Below, in pieces: positions 50,712-59,278 of a stretch of 64,000 nt of DNA. Origin of the DNA: Flammeovirga aprica JL-4 (lineage in GTDB: Bacteria > Bacteroidota > Bacteroidia > Cytophagales > Flammeovirgaceae). The position numbers and the translations under genes were made by a program. The stretch lies in the NCBI RefSeq assembly GCF_012844305.1, contig NZ_JABANE010000008.1, forward strand, positions 62,001 to 126,000, in the 5' to 3' direction. Under the pieces are notes generated by a model. That model was given only the letters and a program-made list of their open reading frames with translations. It made no database searches and was not told where the DNA came from. The stretch's first letter is position 1. Each line of letters begins with the position of its first letter.

Positions 50712-51833
50712 TTAGTTTTTAGCAAGTTGTTGTTCCATTAACTCATTGAATAATAATAGAGCTTTCTCAGATACAACGTGATCATTACTTTTCAAATCAC
50801 CCGAAATGAATACTTTACCATCATTGTTCCCTTTTACTTGTACAGGAACAACTTTAAATTCTTGACCTACTTTCTTTACAACATAGTCTTTGTTGTTGTG
50901 GAATACGATGGCATTATCTGGCACTTCTAATACTTCTTCATCAAAGTTTTGGTAAACCACTACGTTCATCGCCATGTTAGGAAGTAACTTTTTATCCTCA
51001 TTGCTCATCGCCACTCTAGCACTTAAAACCTTCGTTTCAGGATCAATCATTTTGCTCATTTTTTCGATCTTCCCTGTGAAAGTTTCATTAGGATACGCCA
51101 TTGCTTTCGCTTCTACTTTAGCACCTAACTGTACTTTACTTAAGTCAGATTCGAATACATTGATTTTCACCCAAACATCACTCAAGTTGACAATTGTGAA
51201 CATTGACTCTTCAAAATCATCACGCAATAACATATTTGCAGTAATGTTCTTTTCAATGATTGTTCCGCTCATAGGTGCTCTTACAATGTGAGTCGCATTG
51301 CTTGATTCACCCATTAATTTCAATGTTTGATTTACTTTTTCCAACTGAGCTTTTGCCGCTTCCAACTCACTTTTCGCTTGTTGTAATTCCAAAGCAGAAC
51401 TTAAACCAGCATCAAATAATGAATTCGCTACTTCAAATTCCTTTTCCTCACGGTCAACATTGGCTTTTGCCTCGATCCATTCTTGTTTTACTTCCGCCAT
51501 ATCAGCAGAGTAAATTTTAGCTAAAACCTGTCCTTTTTTGACCTCATCACCGATAGCCACCATCACGTTGGTTACTCTACCAGAAACGATAGCTGGAATA
51601 CGGATTTGTTTGTTAGGTAATGCCTCAACAGTACCTGTCAATCTGATTTTATTGGAAAGTGTAGAAGAGGTAACTGCTTCAGTAGCTACAATTTTTTTCA
51701 TACTTGAGCTTAGCTCAGTAGTAGTTTCTTTTTTGTTTTCAGTTTTAGCTGTTGATGTAGAGCATGAATGAAAAGAAAGACTGATTGTTCCAGCGAATAC
51801 TAGACCTGCAACGAATTTATATAAAGATTTCAT
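50712..51833 (-). CDS. czcB: RND periplasmic adaptor lipoprotein (CzcB-like)
   Basis: 373 residues. Lipoprotein-like signal (LSFHSCSTST, Cys as lipid anchor). Membrane-fusion protein order: barrel-sandwich start (IPAIVSGRVTNVMVAIGDEVKKGQVLAKI), helical hairpin (about 125-185), second lipoyl half (VRAPMSGTIIEKNI), beta barrel and C-terminal domain. It links pump and outer-membrane channel. No His-rich metal-binding N-terminus. Confidence 0.88.
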   Translation of the reverse strand: MKSLYKFVAGLVFAGTISLSFHSCSTSTAKTENKKETTTELSSSMKKIVATEAVTSSTLSNKIRLTGTVEALPNKQIRIPAIVSGRVTNVMVAIGDEVKKGQVLAKIYSADMAEVKQEWIEAKANVDREEKEFEVANSLFDAGLSSALELQQAKSELEAAKAQLEKVNQTLKLMGESSNATHIVRAPMSGTIIEKNITANMLLRDDFEESMFTIVNLSDVWVKINVFESDLSKVQLGAKVEAKAMAYPNETFTGKIEKMSKMIDPETKVLSARVAMSNEDKKLLPNMAMNVVVYQNFDEEVLEVPDNAIVFHNNKDYVVKKVGQEFKVVPVQVKGNNDGKVFISGDLKSNDHVVSEKALLLFNELMEQQLAKN

Positions 51834-52017
51834 GTGATTTCGAATTAAGATTAAGCTGTTGTGTATTTAAAATCGGAATAAGTTGGATTGTTATTTTTTT
51901 GACTAATCAAGGCAGAATAGAAGAGCATAGTCGTAACTACGTGATGATATTCTAACGCCGAGTAGGCTAAAAAAGTAAATCCAAAACTTTCGATATTAAT
52001 TATACAATAGCTGATGA

Positions 52018-53289
52018 TTAAATAGGATAGATGTCTTTGCCAACCGTGTAGTTGACATTTTCTTGTGCTTGGAATAGGGACATTTCAGTGTCGTACCATT
52101 GTCCAAGGTTGTCACGGTAGCTTTCAAAGAAGTCAATGAACTCCAAAAGACTCAACTGCTTGTGTTGGTAGCTTTTGGTTACAGCACCCATTACTTCTTC
52201 CATTTCCGCAGACAATTCAGGATCTAACTGCTCATAAAGCGATCTTACTTGATTCAACTTTTGAGCAGCAGTGTAGATATCAATCTGAAGATTTTTCTCT
52301 GCTTCATTTAAGCGAACTTGTTGTTGTTCCTGCTGAATTTTAGCCGCTTGAATTCCCCCTTTGTTTCTATCCCAAACTGGTAAATCAAAAGCAATTTGAA
52401 TCGCCCAATAATCTGCTTGGTGAGCACCTCTACGGTCATACATTGTTCCTAAATGTAGATCCGGTACCGCCTCAGCTTTGGCTAACGCAAGACTCTCCGC
52501 AGATTGTTTCATACGAATATTTTCGATTTTAAAATCGAACCTATGATCTTGTGCTAGTGTGGCCCAAAGCGTCGGATCGGGTAAAGATTCACTTGGCTTG
52601 AATTCAGGAATCGTGATAGAAAGACTCACATTGGCCTGCACATTTAAGAGCATTTTAATGTTCGCTTCAATATCAGCGGCTTCTTGAACCAAGTCTAGCC
52701 AACCTTTTCTGGCATCCAACAGAAGTGCTTTCAAACGCACCACTTCTGATTTAGATACATTTCCCTTTTGTGATTGTTCTTTGTAAACAGCGACTAACTT
52801 TTCAACGGGCTCAATGGCCACTAAATAGCTACTCGCTTTCTCTTGTGCATAATGTAACTCAACTAACTCTGAGCGAAGTTCCGTACGAAGTTCTCTCAAT
52901 GTATTGTAGAATTCATACTCTGAAATTTCAGCCTCAATCTTAGCAACATTGGTTCTCTTTTTTCTTTTACCCGCAGTCTCAATCATTTGTGAGATCTCGA
53001 AAACTCTTTGGGCTTCTCTATCTGTTCTAAACCAAATATTATCCTCATTGTCATACATAGCGATCTCTATTCCAACCTCAGGATTAGGCCATGCTTTTGC
53101 TTGAATAATTTCAGCTTTTGAAATCTCGATATTTTGCTTTTCAGCGATTAGAGTTAAGTTCTTTTGAAGGAAGATTTCCTCCGCTTGTGGTATAGTTAAC
53201 TGCATTTTTAAGGCTTCTTCTTCCGCTTTTTGAGCAGAGGCAGTAAGGCTTATAATGCATAACATTAAACCAATAAAATACTTGTACAT
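52018..53289 (-). CDS. czcC: Outer-membrane efflux channel (CzcC-like, TolC family)
   Basis: 423 residues from ATG 53289, which opens a clear signal peptide (MYKYFIGLMLCIISLTASAQ); the upstream in-frame ATG at 53328 is not needed. Two repeats of long helices, with IPQAEEIFLQKNLTLIAEKQNIEISKAE-type start (residues QAEEIFLQKN, ISKAEIIQAKAWPNPEVG) of OEP proteins. Third part of the metal efflux pump. The 184 bases to czcB hold no terminator that I can see. Confidence 0.88.
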   Translation of the reverse strand: MYKYFIGLMLCIISLTASAQKAEEEALKMQLTIPQAEEIFLQKNLTLIAEKQNIEISKAEIIQAKAWPNPEVGIEIAMYDNEDNIWFRTDREAQRVFEISQMIETAGKRKKRTNVAKIEAEISEYEFYNTLRELRTELRSELVELHYAQEKASSYLVAIEPVEKLVAVYKEQSQKGNVSKSEVVRLKALLLDARKGWLDLVQEAADIEANIKMLLNVQANVSLSITIPEFKPSESLPDPTLWATLAQDHRFDFKIENIRMKQSAESLALAKAEAVPDLHLGTMYDRRGAHQADYWAIQIAFDLPVWDRNKGGIQAAKIQQEQQQVRLNEAEKNLQIDIYTAAQKLNQVRSLYEQLDPELSAEMEEVMGAVTKSYQHKQLSLLEFIDFFESYRDNLGQWYDTEMSLFQAQENVNYTVGKDIYPI

Positions 53290-53404
53290 AGTATTATACC
53301 TAAATAATAATAATGAATAAGGTATCATGACTTACCCACAAAATTGATTTATGGAAAGTTGATAAACATAAAATATTGAATAGGGGATGCCTTCTGAAAA
53401 GACA

Positions 53405-53482
53405 TAAAAAAAACCGTAAGTATAGGCGTAGGAATAAAGAGCTTATACTTTTAATTATAAGCTACTTAAAAGCCATTACGGT
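53405..53482 (-). terminator. Terminator/attenuator between small secreted protein and czcC
   Basis: TTACGGT (53476-53482) pairs with ACCGTAA (53413-53419), enclosing a perfect inner hairpin AGCTTATA (53440-53447) / TATAAGCT (53456-53463). The minus strand continues with eight T (53405-53412). Lying 116 bases before the czcC start, it could end the upstream message or act as an attenuator for the pump. Confidence 0.65.
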
Positions 53483-53491
53483 AAAATAATA

Positions 53492-53881
53492 CTATGCCAT
53501 TTTAGGCGGGGGAGTATCTGTAGGGTAGGAAGGAGAAGTATAAAATAATGGACGAGCGATTGGGAGTTTCTCGTCAGTTGGCAATTCATCAATATCAACT
53601 TGGGACGCTGGAGTTATAATGCTTGGGTTACTAAGGAACCAAGTAATATTGATTTGACCTACGATCACCTGACCTTCATCTTCGCCAGAAGGGTTATCAG
53701 GTAATGCAGCATCTTCTCCAAATAGATGCATGGATACCAACTCAAAGATACTTTCAATTTCATTGGACATGTGTTTTGGCAATAGCCTGTCGTTTACATT
53801 CACACTTACGTTGAGTAAGTGAAATGCCATTAACAGCACTAAGCTTTTGATGATGCCACTATGTGAAATATATCCTCTCAT
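53492..53881 (-). CDS. Small secreted protein linked to the metal pump
   Basis: 129 residues from ATG 53881 (MRGYISHSGIIKSLVLLMAF), better than the upstream ATG at 53956. Signal or anchor segment at about 10-25, then an acidic mature part (EIESIFELVSMHLFGEDAALPDNPSGEDEG). The middle ends in INITWF and a Pro/Thr-rich tail. I recall similar short acidic proteins with E-x3-E-x8-A-x-P beside CzcCBA operons in other Bacteroidota, but cannot name the family. Possibly a periplasmic metal chaperone. Confidence 0.6.
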   Translation of the reverse strand: MRGYISHSGIIKSLVLLMAFHLLNVSVNVNDRLLPKHMSNEIESIFELVSMHLFGEDAALPDNPSGEDEGQVIVGQINITWFLSNPSIITPASQVDIDELPTDEKLPIARPLFYTSPSYPTDTPPPKMA

Positions 53882-54053
53882 TATTTTTTTGATGCTATAC
53901 AGTGATAGCTCTTCTTTACAACAATACGCAGCAATCAAAAAGATTACGAATGTCATTAACAGCTGTTAGGGAAATGAAATTAATTTTAACTAAAAAATAC
54001 AGATTGAGTCCTAAAAATGATGCAATTCTTATGAGGAAGCACCCTTTTTGATT

Positions 54054-54902
54054 TTACTGATGAAGCACTAATGCAATTGTAAGATCTATTCTATCCAGTC
54101 CTTCAGCAGCACCGTTTGGAAGTTCAATAGTTTGTACATTCCCATTTTCTTCTACTTGAACTGTCGTTAAGGACCCTAATATCAAGTCCAATTGAATACC
54201 GACAGATAATATTGAGGAAACATTGAAATCATAACAAGCAGACAGGTTTAAGCCTAATGTTTCTCCGCTGATGTTGATAGGGTAATAGCCAGTCATAGAA
54301 TTGTTGTTTACATAGTTCATGTACCCAAAACCACCGCCTAAAACAAAAGCATTGTCTGCTCCATTTCTAAAACGAGAGACAAAACTCGGTCCGACATAGT
54401 TTATTTTCACTACATCACTGATTACTTCACCTCCAGGAAAATGTTCTTCATGAGAAGCTTTCGTATAGGAGTATCGAACACCAACACCAAAAATATCATT
54501 AAAGAAAAAAGAAGCATTGGCACCCAGAAGATAACCTAGCTTTAGGGCTTCAAAGTGATTTTGCAATTGTGGACCTAAAGAATTGTCTGCAGGTGATAAT
54601 CTATAGGACATTCCACCATTGAACGCAAAACGAAATTTTGGGAGCTTTTTTACCTCAGCAACTTCATTTTGTGGAATGCTCTTGGGATTATAAAAGCCAT
54701 ATTCATAATAAGAAACTCTGTTGAGTGGAAGTAAAGATGATTTTATTTCCTTCTTATGCACTAGATTGAAATAGATATGGTCATTATAGATCTCATCAAT
54801 TTTACAACTGATAGAATCATTACTAATTGTAACAATAAGGTCTTGAGCGTTGGTAGAAGTGATAAAAAGAAAGCCTATGAAAGTAAAAAGTATAGTTTTC
54901 AT
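54054..54902 (-). CDS. Outer-membrane beta-barrel protein
   Basis: 282 residues from ATG 54902, which starts a good signal peptide (MKTILFTFIGFLFITSTNAQ). A short N-terminal domain (DLIVTISNDSISCKIDEIYND) of the kind that precedes barrels in Bacteroidota, then alternating strands of a small barrel (FAFNGGMSYRLSP, GVGVRYSYTKAS, AFVLGGGFGYMNYVNN). Function not known. Confidence 0.7.
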   Translation of the reverse strand: MKTILFTFIGFLFITSTNAQDLIVTISNDSISCKIDEIYNDHIYFNLVHKKEIKSSLLPLNRVSYYEYGFYNPKSIPQNEVAEVKKLPKFRFAFNGGMSYRLSPADNSLGPQLQNHFEALKLGYLLGANASFFFNDIFGVGVRYSYTKASHEEHFPGGEVISDVVKINYVGPSFVSRFRNGADNAFVLGGGFGYMNYVNNNSMTGYYPINISGETLGLNLSACYDFNVSSILSVGIQLDLILGSLTTVQVEENGNVQTIELPNGAAEGLDRIDLTIALVLHQ

Positions 54903-55018
54903 CCTGAGTGAATTAGTGGAGAGTTTTGCCTTTATGGCCACTAATATAAAACATCAATTTGAGATGCTAAAAAAAAACATTAAAGCATGTATGAAATATC
55001 TCTTTTAGTAAAAATACG

Positions 55019-55064
55019 CCCTTTCAGAAGGTGAGTCTATTAATTTTTTTACAGCCTGAAAGGG
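55019..55064 (-). terminator. Terminator of the transporter gene
   Basis: CCCTTTCAG (55019-55027) pairs with CTGAAAGGG (55056-55064); the minus strand continues with CGTATTTTTAC. Confidence 0.6.
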
Positions 55065-55102
55065 AAAATTTTCACTTCAATATATATATTCCAAGCAAGC
55101 TT

Positions 55103-56176
55103 TTAGAGCAAAATTTCAAAGAGACCATCACCAATTTCACTGACTCCAATAAACAAACCAACATTAAAGGTGAGATGTCTTTTTTGGGAATACAAAATAG
55201 TAAGAGGTAAACCCAGCACTTGTAAAATACTATATCCGAAAGCAATGACCACACTTCCGAAAATAAATACAGAAGCGTATCCTTGAAAGTAAATTAGAGA
55301 GATAGCTCCTATAGAAAGTAGAAAGGCACTTAAAATAATGAAAGGCTTGTAGTGGTTAATATCGATTACAAAGCAGAGTAAAAAGGCAATTAAAGCTGAA
55401 ACAGAAAGCATGATAAAGGCAAAATTTCCTCCTGATATAGTCAAAAGTGTATTAGTTTGTGGTAGAAACTCAGAGAGAAAAGCTTTACATAATCCCAATA
55501 AAAGAGCAGAGATGATGATAATGGAATAATTATTAGTGGTCGACAAATGATGGTTTTCTTCTTTTTTGAGTACTTCCTTGGTCATCACTTTTTTGAAAAT
55601 AAAACCCGTCGTTGAAATTAGAATTGCTCCAACAACAAATGTTAGTGTATCTCCAAAGAAATTAATTAAGGCAACCACAATTGGTTCTAAGCTATTTACA
55701 ATGTTTATCACCAAAACGATCACACCCATAACAACAGGCAGTTTATTGATGGGAGCAAACATCTCGATATAAGAAGCGGCAGGACTGATAAAAATATTCA
55801 TTGTAATCAGCCATAAAATAATCATGACAGGTAGAAATAAGGAAAATGAAGATTCAGGTCCCAACCCAATGATAGTGGCTACAATCATAAAAATCATGGA
55901 GGTGGCACTCACTCCAATCATATACACAAAAAAGTGATTGTTCTTTTTAGCGATTAATTTATCGGCAATAAAACCAGCAATGATAGGTACTAATACAACA
56001 ATGATTGCTTTAGCATAAACTAAAATACCACTGAGGTGTTCCAATCCAAATTTATGTAATAAGTGAGGCTGATATTCTTGGTAAGCTATCCAACTAATTA
56101 AAATTGCAACATTTAGACAAGTGAGACTGATTACTTCATTCCATTTAATAGTATCTTTTTGAGCAGTATTAGCCAT
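55103..56176 (-). CDS. MFS-type transporter
   Basis: 357 residues with about 11-12 hydrophobic segments (ISLTCLNVAILISWIAY, IIVVLVPIIAGFIADKLIAKK, VMGVIVLVINIVNSLEPIVV, ALIAFLLCFVIDIN). GFIADKLIAKKN resembles the MFS loop 2-3 motif. It is short for an MFS protein and ends EIGDGLFEILL. I recall transporters of this length in Bacteroidota, so truncation need not be assumed. It has its own terminator downstream, and a terminator separates it from the methyltransferase gene upstream. Confidence 0.65.
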   Translation of the reverse strand: MANTAQKDTIKWNEVISLTCLNVAILISWIAYQEYQPHLLHKFGLEHLSGILVYAKAIIVVLVPIIAGFIADKLIAKKNNHFFVYMIGVSATSMIFMIVATIIGLGPESSFSLFLPVMIILWLITMNIFISPAASYIEMFAPINKLPVVMGVIVLVINIVNSLEPIVVALINFFGDTLTFVVGAILISTTGFIFKKVMTKEVLKKEENHHLSTTNNYSIIIISALLLGLCKAFLSEFLPQTNTLLTISGGNFAFIMLSVSALIAFLLCFVIDINHYKPFIILSAFLLSIGAISLIYFQGYASVFIFGSVVIAFGYSILQVLGLPLTILYSQKRHLTFNVGLFIGVSEIGDGLFEILL

Positions 56177-56202
56177 GAAAAATGTAATAGTTAGTGAGAA
56201 AT

Positions 56203-56241
56203 AAAAAATACCCTACTCAAAAATAGAAATTAAGTAGGGTA
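56203..56241 (-). terminator. Terminator of the RNA repair operon
   Basis: TACCCTACT (56209-56217) pairs with AGTAGGGTA (56233-56241); the minus strand continues with TTTTTTA. Marks the end of the ligase/HD-Pnk/methyltransferase unit. Confidence 0.8.
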
Positions 56242-56258
56242 TATAAAGATGTATCTTC

Positions 56259-57056
56259 TTACTTTTTGAATTTTAATTCAATCATATAAGGAATATCGAC
56301 TTCCAATTTTCTGAAAGTATATTCTCCTTCACCTCTGTCAATCATATCATCAAAACAGTCATACGTCTGATAATTATGTTCTTGGAAGGCCTTCAATTGA
56401 TAGCCTTTAGAAAGAAAAGGAGCCATCATTTCCTGTAAGGAGTGAATCCAGAAATATTCCGGCATGTTTAGAGGAGTATCTCCTGCATAACTTGTTTCTA
56501 CCATTTCCTCATACACTTCTTTGTTGAAGTAATTGTATTCAGGTTTGAAGGTGTCCCAGTTTAGAGTATAGATATAAGGATGCATTTCCACCATATAAAA
56601 CTCTCCACCTTCTTTCAGATAATCATCAATGATATTTCCCCATTCTTTTAAGTCAGGCAACCAGCATACGGCACCATAAGAGACAAATACCATATCAAAC
56701 TTTTCTTCTGTAGAAAGGTGTTCTCTGATATCATAAAGGTTAGAACAGACAAAAGAAGCATTCAGTCCAAGTTCATTTCTCAGTTCATTAGCTTTATCAA
56801 TTGCGGTATCAGAAATATCCAACCCCACAGTCTCTGCTCCCAATCGAGCTAATGACAACGTATCTAACCCAAAGTGACATTGAAGATGAAGAATACGTTT
56901 TCCTTTTACATCACCAATACCGGCGAGTTCCACTTTTTTCAGAGAAGTTTCACCTTTCATAAAACCCTCTACATCGTACATTTTTGAAGCTACATGCCCT
57001 TCTACTCTGGCATTCCATTGCTTTTTATTGGCTTCAAATTCTTTTTTAAATTCCAT
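56259..57056 (-). CDS. Class I SAM-dependent methyltransferase
   Basis: 265 residues. SAM motif I in GKRILHLQCHFGLDTLSLARLG, acidic ribose-binding loop AETVGLDISDTAID, and motif IV region FDMVFVSYGAVCWLPDLKEW. The middle is rich in Tyr/Trp. Substrate unknown; relatives act on small molecules. It begins 4 bases after the HD-Pnk gene and shares the operon terminator, so it is tied to RNA repair by context. It has no resemblance to Hen1 by eye. Confidence 0.8.
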   Translation of the reverse strand: MEFKKEFEANKKQWNARVEGHVASKMYDVEGFMKGETSLKKVELAGIGDVKGKRILHLQCHFGLDTLSLARLGAETVGLDISDTAIDKANELRNELGLNASFVCSNLYDIREHLSTEEKFDMVFVSYGAVCWLPDLKEWGNIIDDYLKEGGEFYMVEMHPYIYTLNWDTFKPEYNYFNKEVYEEMVETSYAGDTPLNMPEYFWIHSLQEMMAPFLSKGYQLKAFQEHNYQTYDCFDDMIDRGEGEYTFRKLEVDIPYMIELKFKK

Positions 57057-57060
57057 TTGT

Positions 57061-58209
57061 TTATTGTGTTATGTAATCTATTTCGTGTGCCTCATGATAC
57101 TGAGGTATATCTATTTTCTTACTGAGTTTAAGAATCACCTGTTCCGGAACCACCCACTGTCTCTGATTGTTTTGCTGAAGAATCTCTTTCAAAGGTTTTT
57201 CTAAGTAAATGATTCTCACTTTTGCTTTATAATCCACAAAGAGACTGATCCACTTCTGTCTCAAATCAGAAGTAAGATTGGTGGCATTGAAGACAAAAGG
57301 TTCCTTTTTCCTTAACAAGACTTTCGCTTCCTCTTTTGCCAATTGAATGACTTTGCCATTATGCTTCGTATTCGTAGGATCAAATTGATTTTCCCTGCGG
57401 ATATTATCCAAAGAAACCATAGGGTATTCCTCTAAGTTTTTTTGAATAAAAGTATCTTTTCCCACACCGGGCAATCCTGAAAGCACAATCACTTCAAACT
57501 TCAAATCTTCAAAAGGATGATAAAAAGGAGCGATATCCGATCTATTGAGATACAGAAAGCGTCCATAATTTGAAGCAAAAGTATAGGGTTTGTCCCAGCA
57601 GTCTTGCTCTTTGCACAGTTCATCAAAAAGAGAAATCTTGTAAAGAATGTCTTCTTTATCTTCACAAATCCTACCCAATACGTCAGACCTTGCCAGCATA
57701 CTCAACCATTTATTATTGGTCATCAAGCTTGATTTGATCACTTCTTTAGTAGGATCTTCTCTATCAATTGCCCAAAGCGGTAAACCATGCAGTCGTACAA
57801 GGTTTGAAATATGCTCTCTGATCTCAAAAGGTGTATTATACTTTTCGAATAGGATAGACCTTACCGTATGTGCTCCTTTTTTAGCGTGATTAGGAGAAAC
57901 AATTCTTTCTTGTCCGTCTATGATTTCATGAGTTGTGGTGGATCTTTTTTCTATATCATGAAATAAAGTAGACAGGAAGAGAATGTATTGGGCAGTAGAA
58001 TCTAAATCCTTAAAATCTTCCATCTTCAGCAAAGCTTCCACCACCATTTTAGTATGTGTGAAAACATCTCCTTCTTGATGCCAAATAGCATCTTGTGGTA
58101 TATTTTTTAATTCCTCTAACCAATCAAATTCCTTTTCTATGCTATTCCAATCCAAAGGATATTCAATTTGAACTCCAGGAATTTCCCATTTTTTATTTAT
58201 AGTAATCAT
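57061..58209 (-). CDS. HD-Pnk: RNA/DNA end-healing enzyme (HD phosphoesterase plus 5'-OH kinase)
   Basis: 382 residues from ATG 58209 (MITINKKWEIPG); the upstream part of the frame lies in the ligase gene. N-terminal HD domain with FLSTLFHDIEKRSTT (His-Asp) and further His in HAKKGAHTV and REHISNLVRLHGLP. C-terminal kinase with P-loop VLSGLPGVGKDTF, VSLDNIRRE and FVFNATN. Same order and size as Runella slithyformis HD-Pnk, shown to remove 2',3'-cyclic phosphate or 2'/3'-phosphates and to phosphorylate 5'-OH ends. Overlaps the ligase gene by 17 bases, so the two are translated together. Confidence 0.85.
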   Translation of the reverse strand: MITINKKWEIPGVQIEYPLDWNSIEKEFDWLEELKNIPQDAIWHQEGDVFTHTKMVVEALLKMEDFKDLDSTAQYILFLSTLFHDIEKRSTTTHEIIDGQERIVSPNHAKKGAHTVRSILFEKYNTPFEIREHISNLVRLHGLPLWAIDREDPTKEVIKSSLMTNNKWLSMLARSDVLGRICEDKEDILYKISLFDELCKEQDCWDKPYTFASNYGRFLYLNRSDIAPFYHPFEDLKFEVIVLSGLPGVGKDTFIQKNLEEYPMVSLDNIRRENQFDPTNTKHNGKVIQLAKEEAKVLLRKKEPFVFNATNLTSDLRQKWISLFVDYKAKVRIIYLEKPLKEILQQNNQRQWVVPEQVILKLSKKIDIPQYHEAHEIDYITQ

Positions 58210-58987
58210 ACGCGTGCCATTGATAAGTTTGATAATCTTGAAGAGTGGCAGGTTGCCAATTTTTGACCCAGTGCTGATCCGTTTTAACGTGATTTTCTCT
58301 AACCAATTTGAAGAGGTCACTGAATTCATTACTGGCCACATTCACTAAACCTGAGTTTGTATTGAATGAATCCGCATTTCTAACCACAAAACCTTCACAA
58401 CAAGGTTGAAGAGAATGCATATCATAACCACCCAATTGTCCGGCAGTATCAACATATTCTTCCCAAGAACAACCTAATTGGTCTGTAATCCATTTTTGTA
58501 ATGCTTCCTCCTCATTGCTATAGGATGAAGTGAAGACTGAAAGTGGTTTTGTGATCTCAATTTCGGGGACAGTAGGAAAGTCTAATACTTCCGCATAGAA
58601 TTTTACTTCCTCCCAAGAAAGCCACTGATCATTTTCTCTTATAGCAAAAACATAAAAGAAGGATGACAACTTTTTATAACCAATGGAATGAACACCGTAC
58701 ATATTCTCTCCAAAGACTTCTAAACCTTTCAGTTGATTTTTGATTAATTGCCACCTTTCGATTAATGGTTTATCCCAAGGGAGTTGAGAAGGGGCAGCAT
58801 GCGACCGAGCAAAGACGCCCAATTCACTAAGACAGTTATTTTGTCCGTCCAGTTTTTCAGTCAGTACAAGTTGACGCAACGAAGCAAACGCTTGTACGTA
58901 ACCTTTCGGCATAAAGCGGTCGTCGGAGGTCGTGCCCTTGCTACTATGAGCTTGCAGACTCCTATTATACTTTTTAGAAAAAGCCAT
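58193..58987 (-). CDS. RNA ligase (Rnl2-like nucleotidyltransferase fold)
   Basis: 264 residues from ATG 58987 (MAFSKKYNRS). Nucleotidyl acceptor motif I: TEKLDGQNN with Lys45. Other motifs: FGENMYGVH (III-like), FYVFAIRE, CCEGFVVRN (IV), and SDLFKLVRENH (V, Lys). ATP-dependent RNA ligases of this fold seal 5'-PO4 to 3'-OH ends; those ends are just what HD-Pnk makes, so the two genes form a healing-and-sealing pair. First gene of the operon. A palindromic leader lies upstream. Confidence 0.82.
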   Translation of the reverse strand: MAFSKKYNRSLQAHSSKGTTSDDRFMPKGYVQAFASLRQLVLTEKLDGQNNCLSELGVFARSHAAPSQLPWDKPLIERWQLIKNQLKGLEVFGENMYGVHSIGYKKLSSFFYVFAIRENDQWLSWEEVKFYAEVLDFPTVPEIEITKPLSVFTSSYSNEEEALQKWITDQLGCSWEEYVDTAGQLGGYDMHSLQPCCEGFVVRNADSFNTNSGLVNVASNEFSDLFKLVRENHVKTDQHWVKNWQPATLQDYQTYQWHAYDYYK

Positions 58988-59050
58988 GATTTTAATATGA
59001 AGTAATTGAATTTCTTGTTTTGGCAAACAAGGTTTTCTCTTAATTGTAGA

Positions 59051-59110
59051 GTCAATTTTAATGCATAACAAAAAGCCCATCTTCTTCTTCGGAAGACAGT
59101 TAAAATTGAC
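59051..59110. promoter_or_regulatory. Inverted repeat in the leader of the RNA repair operon
   Basis: GTCAATTTTA (59051-59060) pairs exactly with TAAAATTGAC (59101-59110). Inside lies a small hairpin CTTC-TTCG-GAAG (59084-59095). It sits 64-123 bases before the ligase start codon, in the leader or promoter. Confidence 0.5.
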
Positions 59111-59215
59111 GGAATGTATTGAGAAAACAATTACATGGCTCTTATCGTGAGATATGTTTTAGTTGAAAATATTTCGATTGGAGTACAATGGTAATGAAAA
59201 AAATACAGATACAAA

Positions 59216-59254
59216 AATCCCTTCACCATATAATGCCTTAATGATGAAGGGATT
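59216..59254 (-). terminator. Terminator of the dehydrogenase gene
   Basis: AATCCCTTCA (59216-59225) pairs exactly with TGAAGGGATT (59245-59254); TTTTTG follows on the minus strand. Confidence 0.85.
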
Positions 59255-59278
59255 GAGGTGAAAAAGATCAATTTTAAA

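Noticed and set aside
55072..55254. 60-codon minus-strand frame at the end of the MFS gene as evidence of a frameshifted longer transporter
   Set aside because: The continuation is not clearly membrane-like in the right register, and the transporter end agrees with what I recall of short Bacteroidota homologues.
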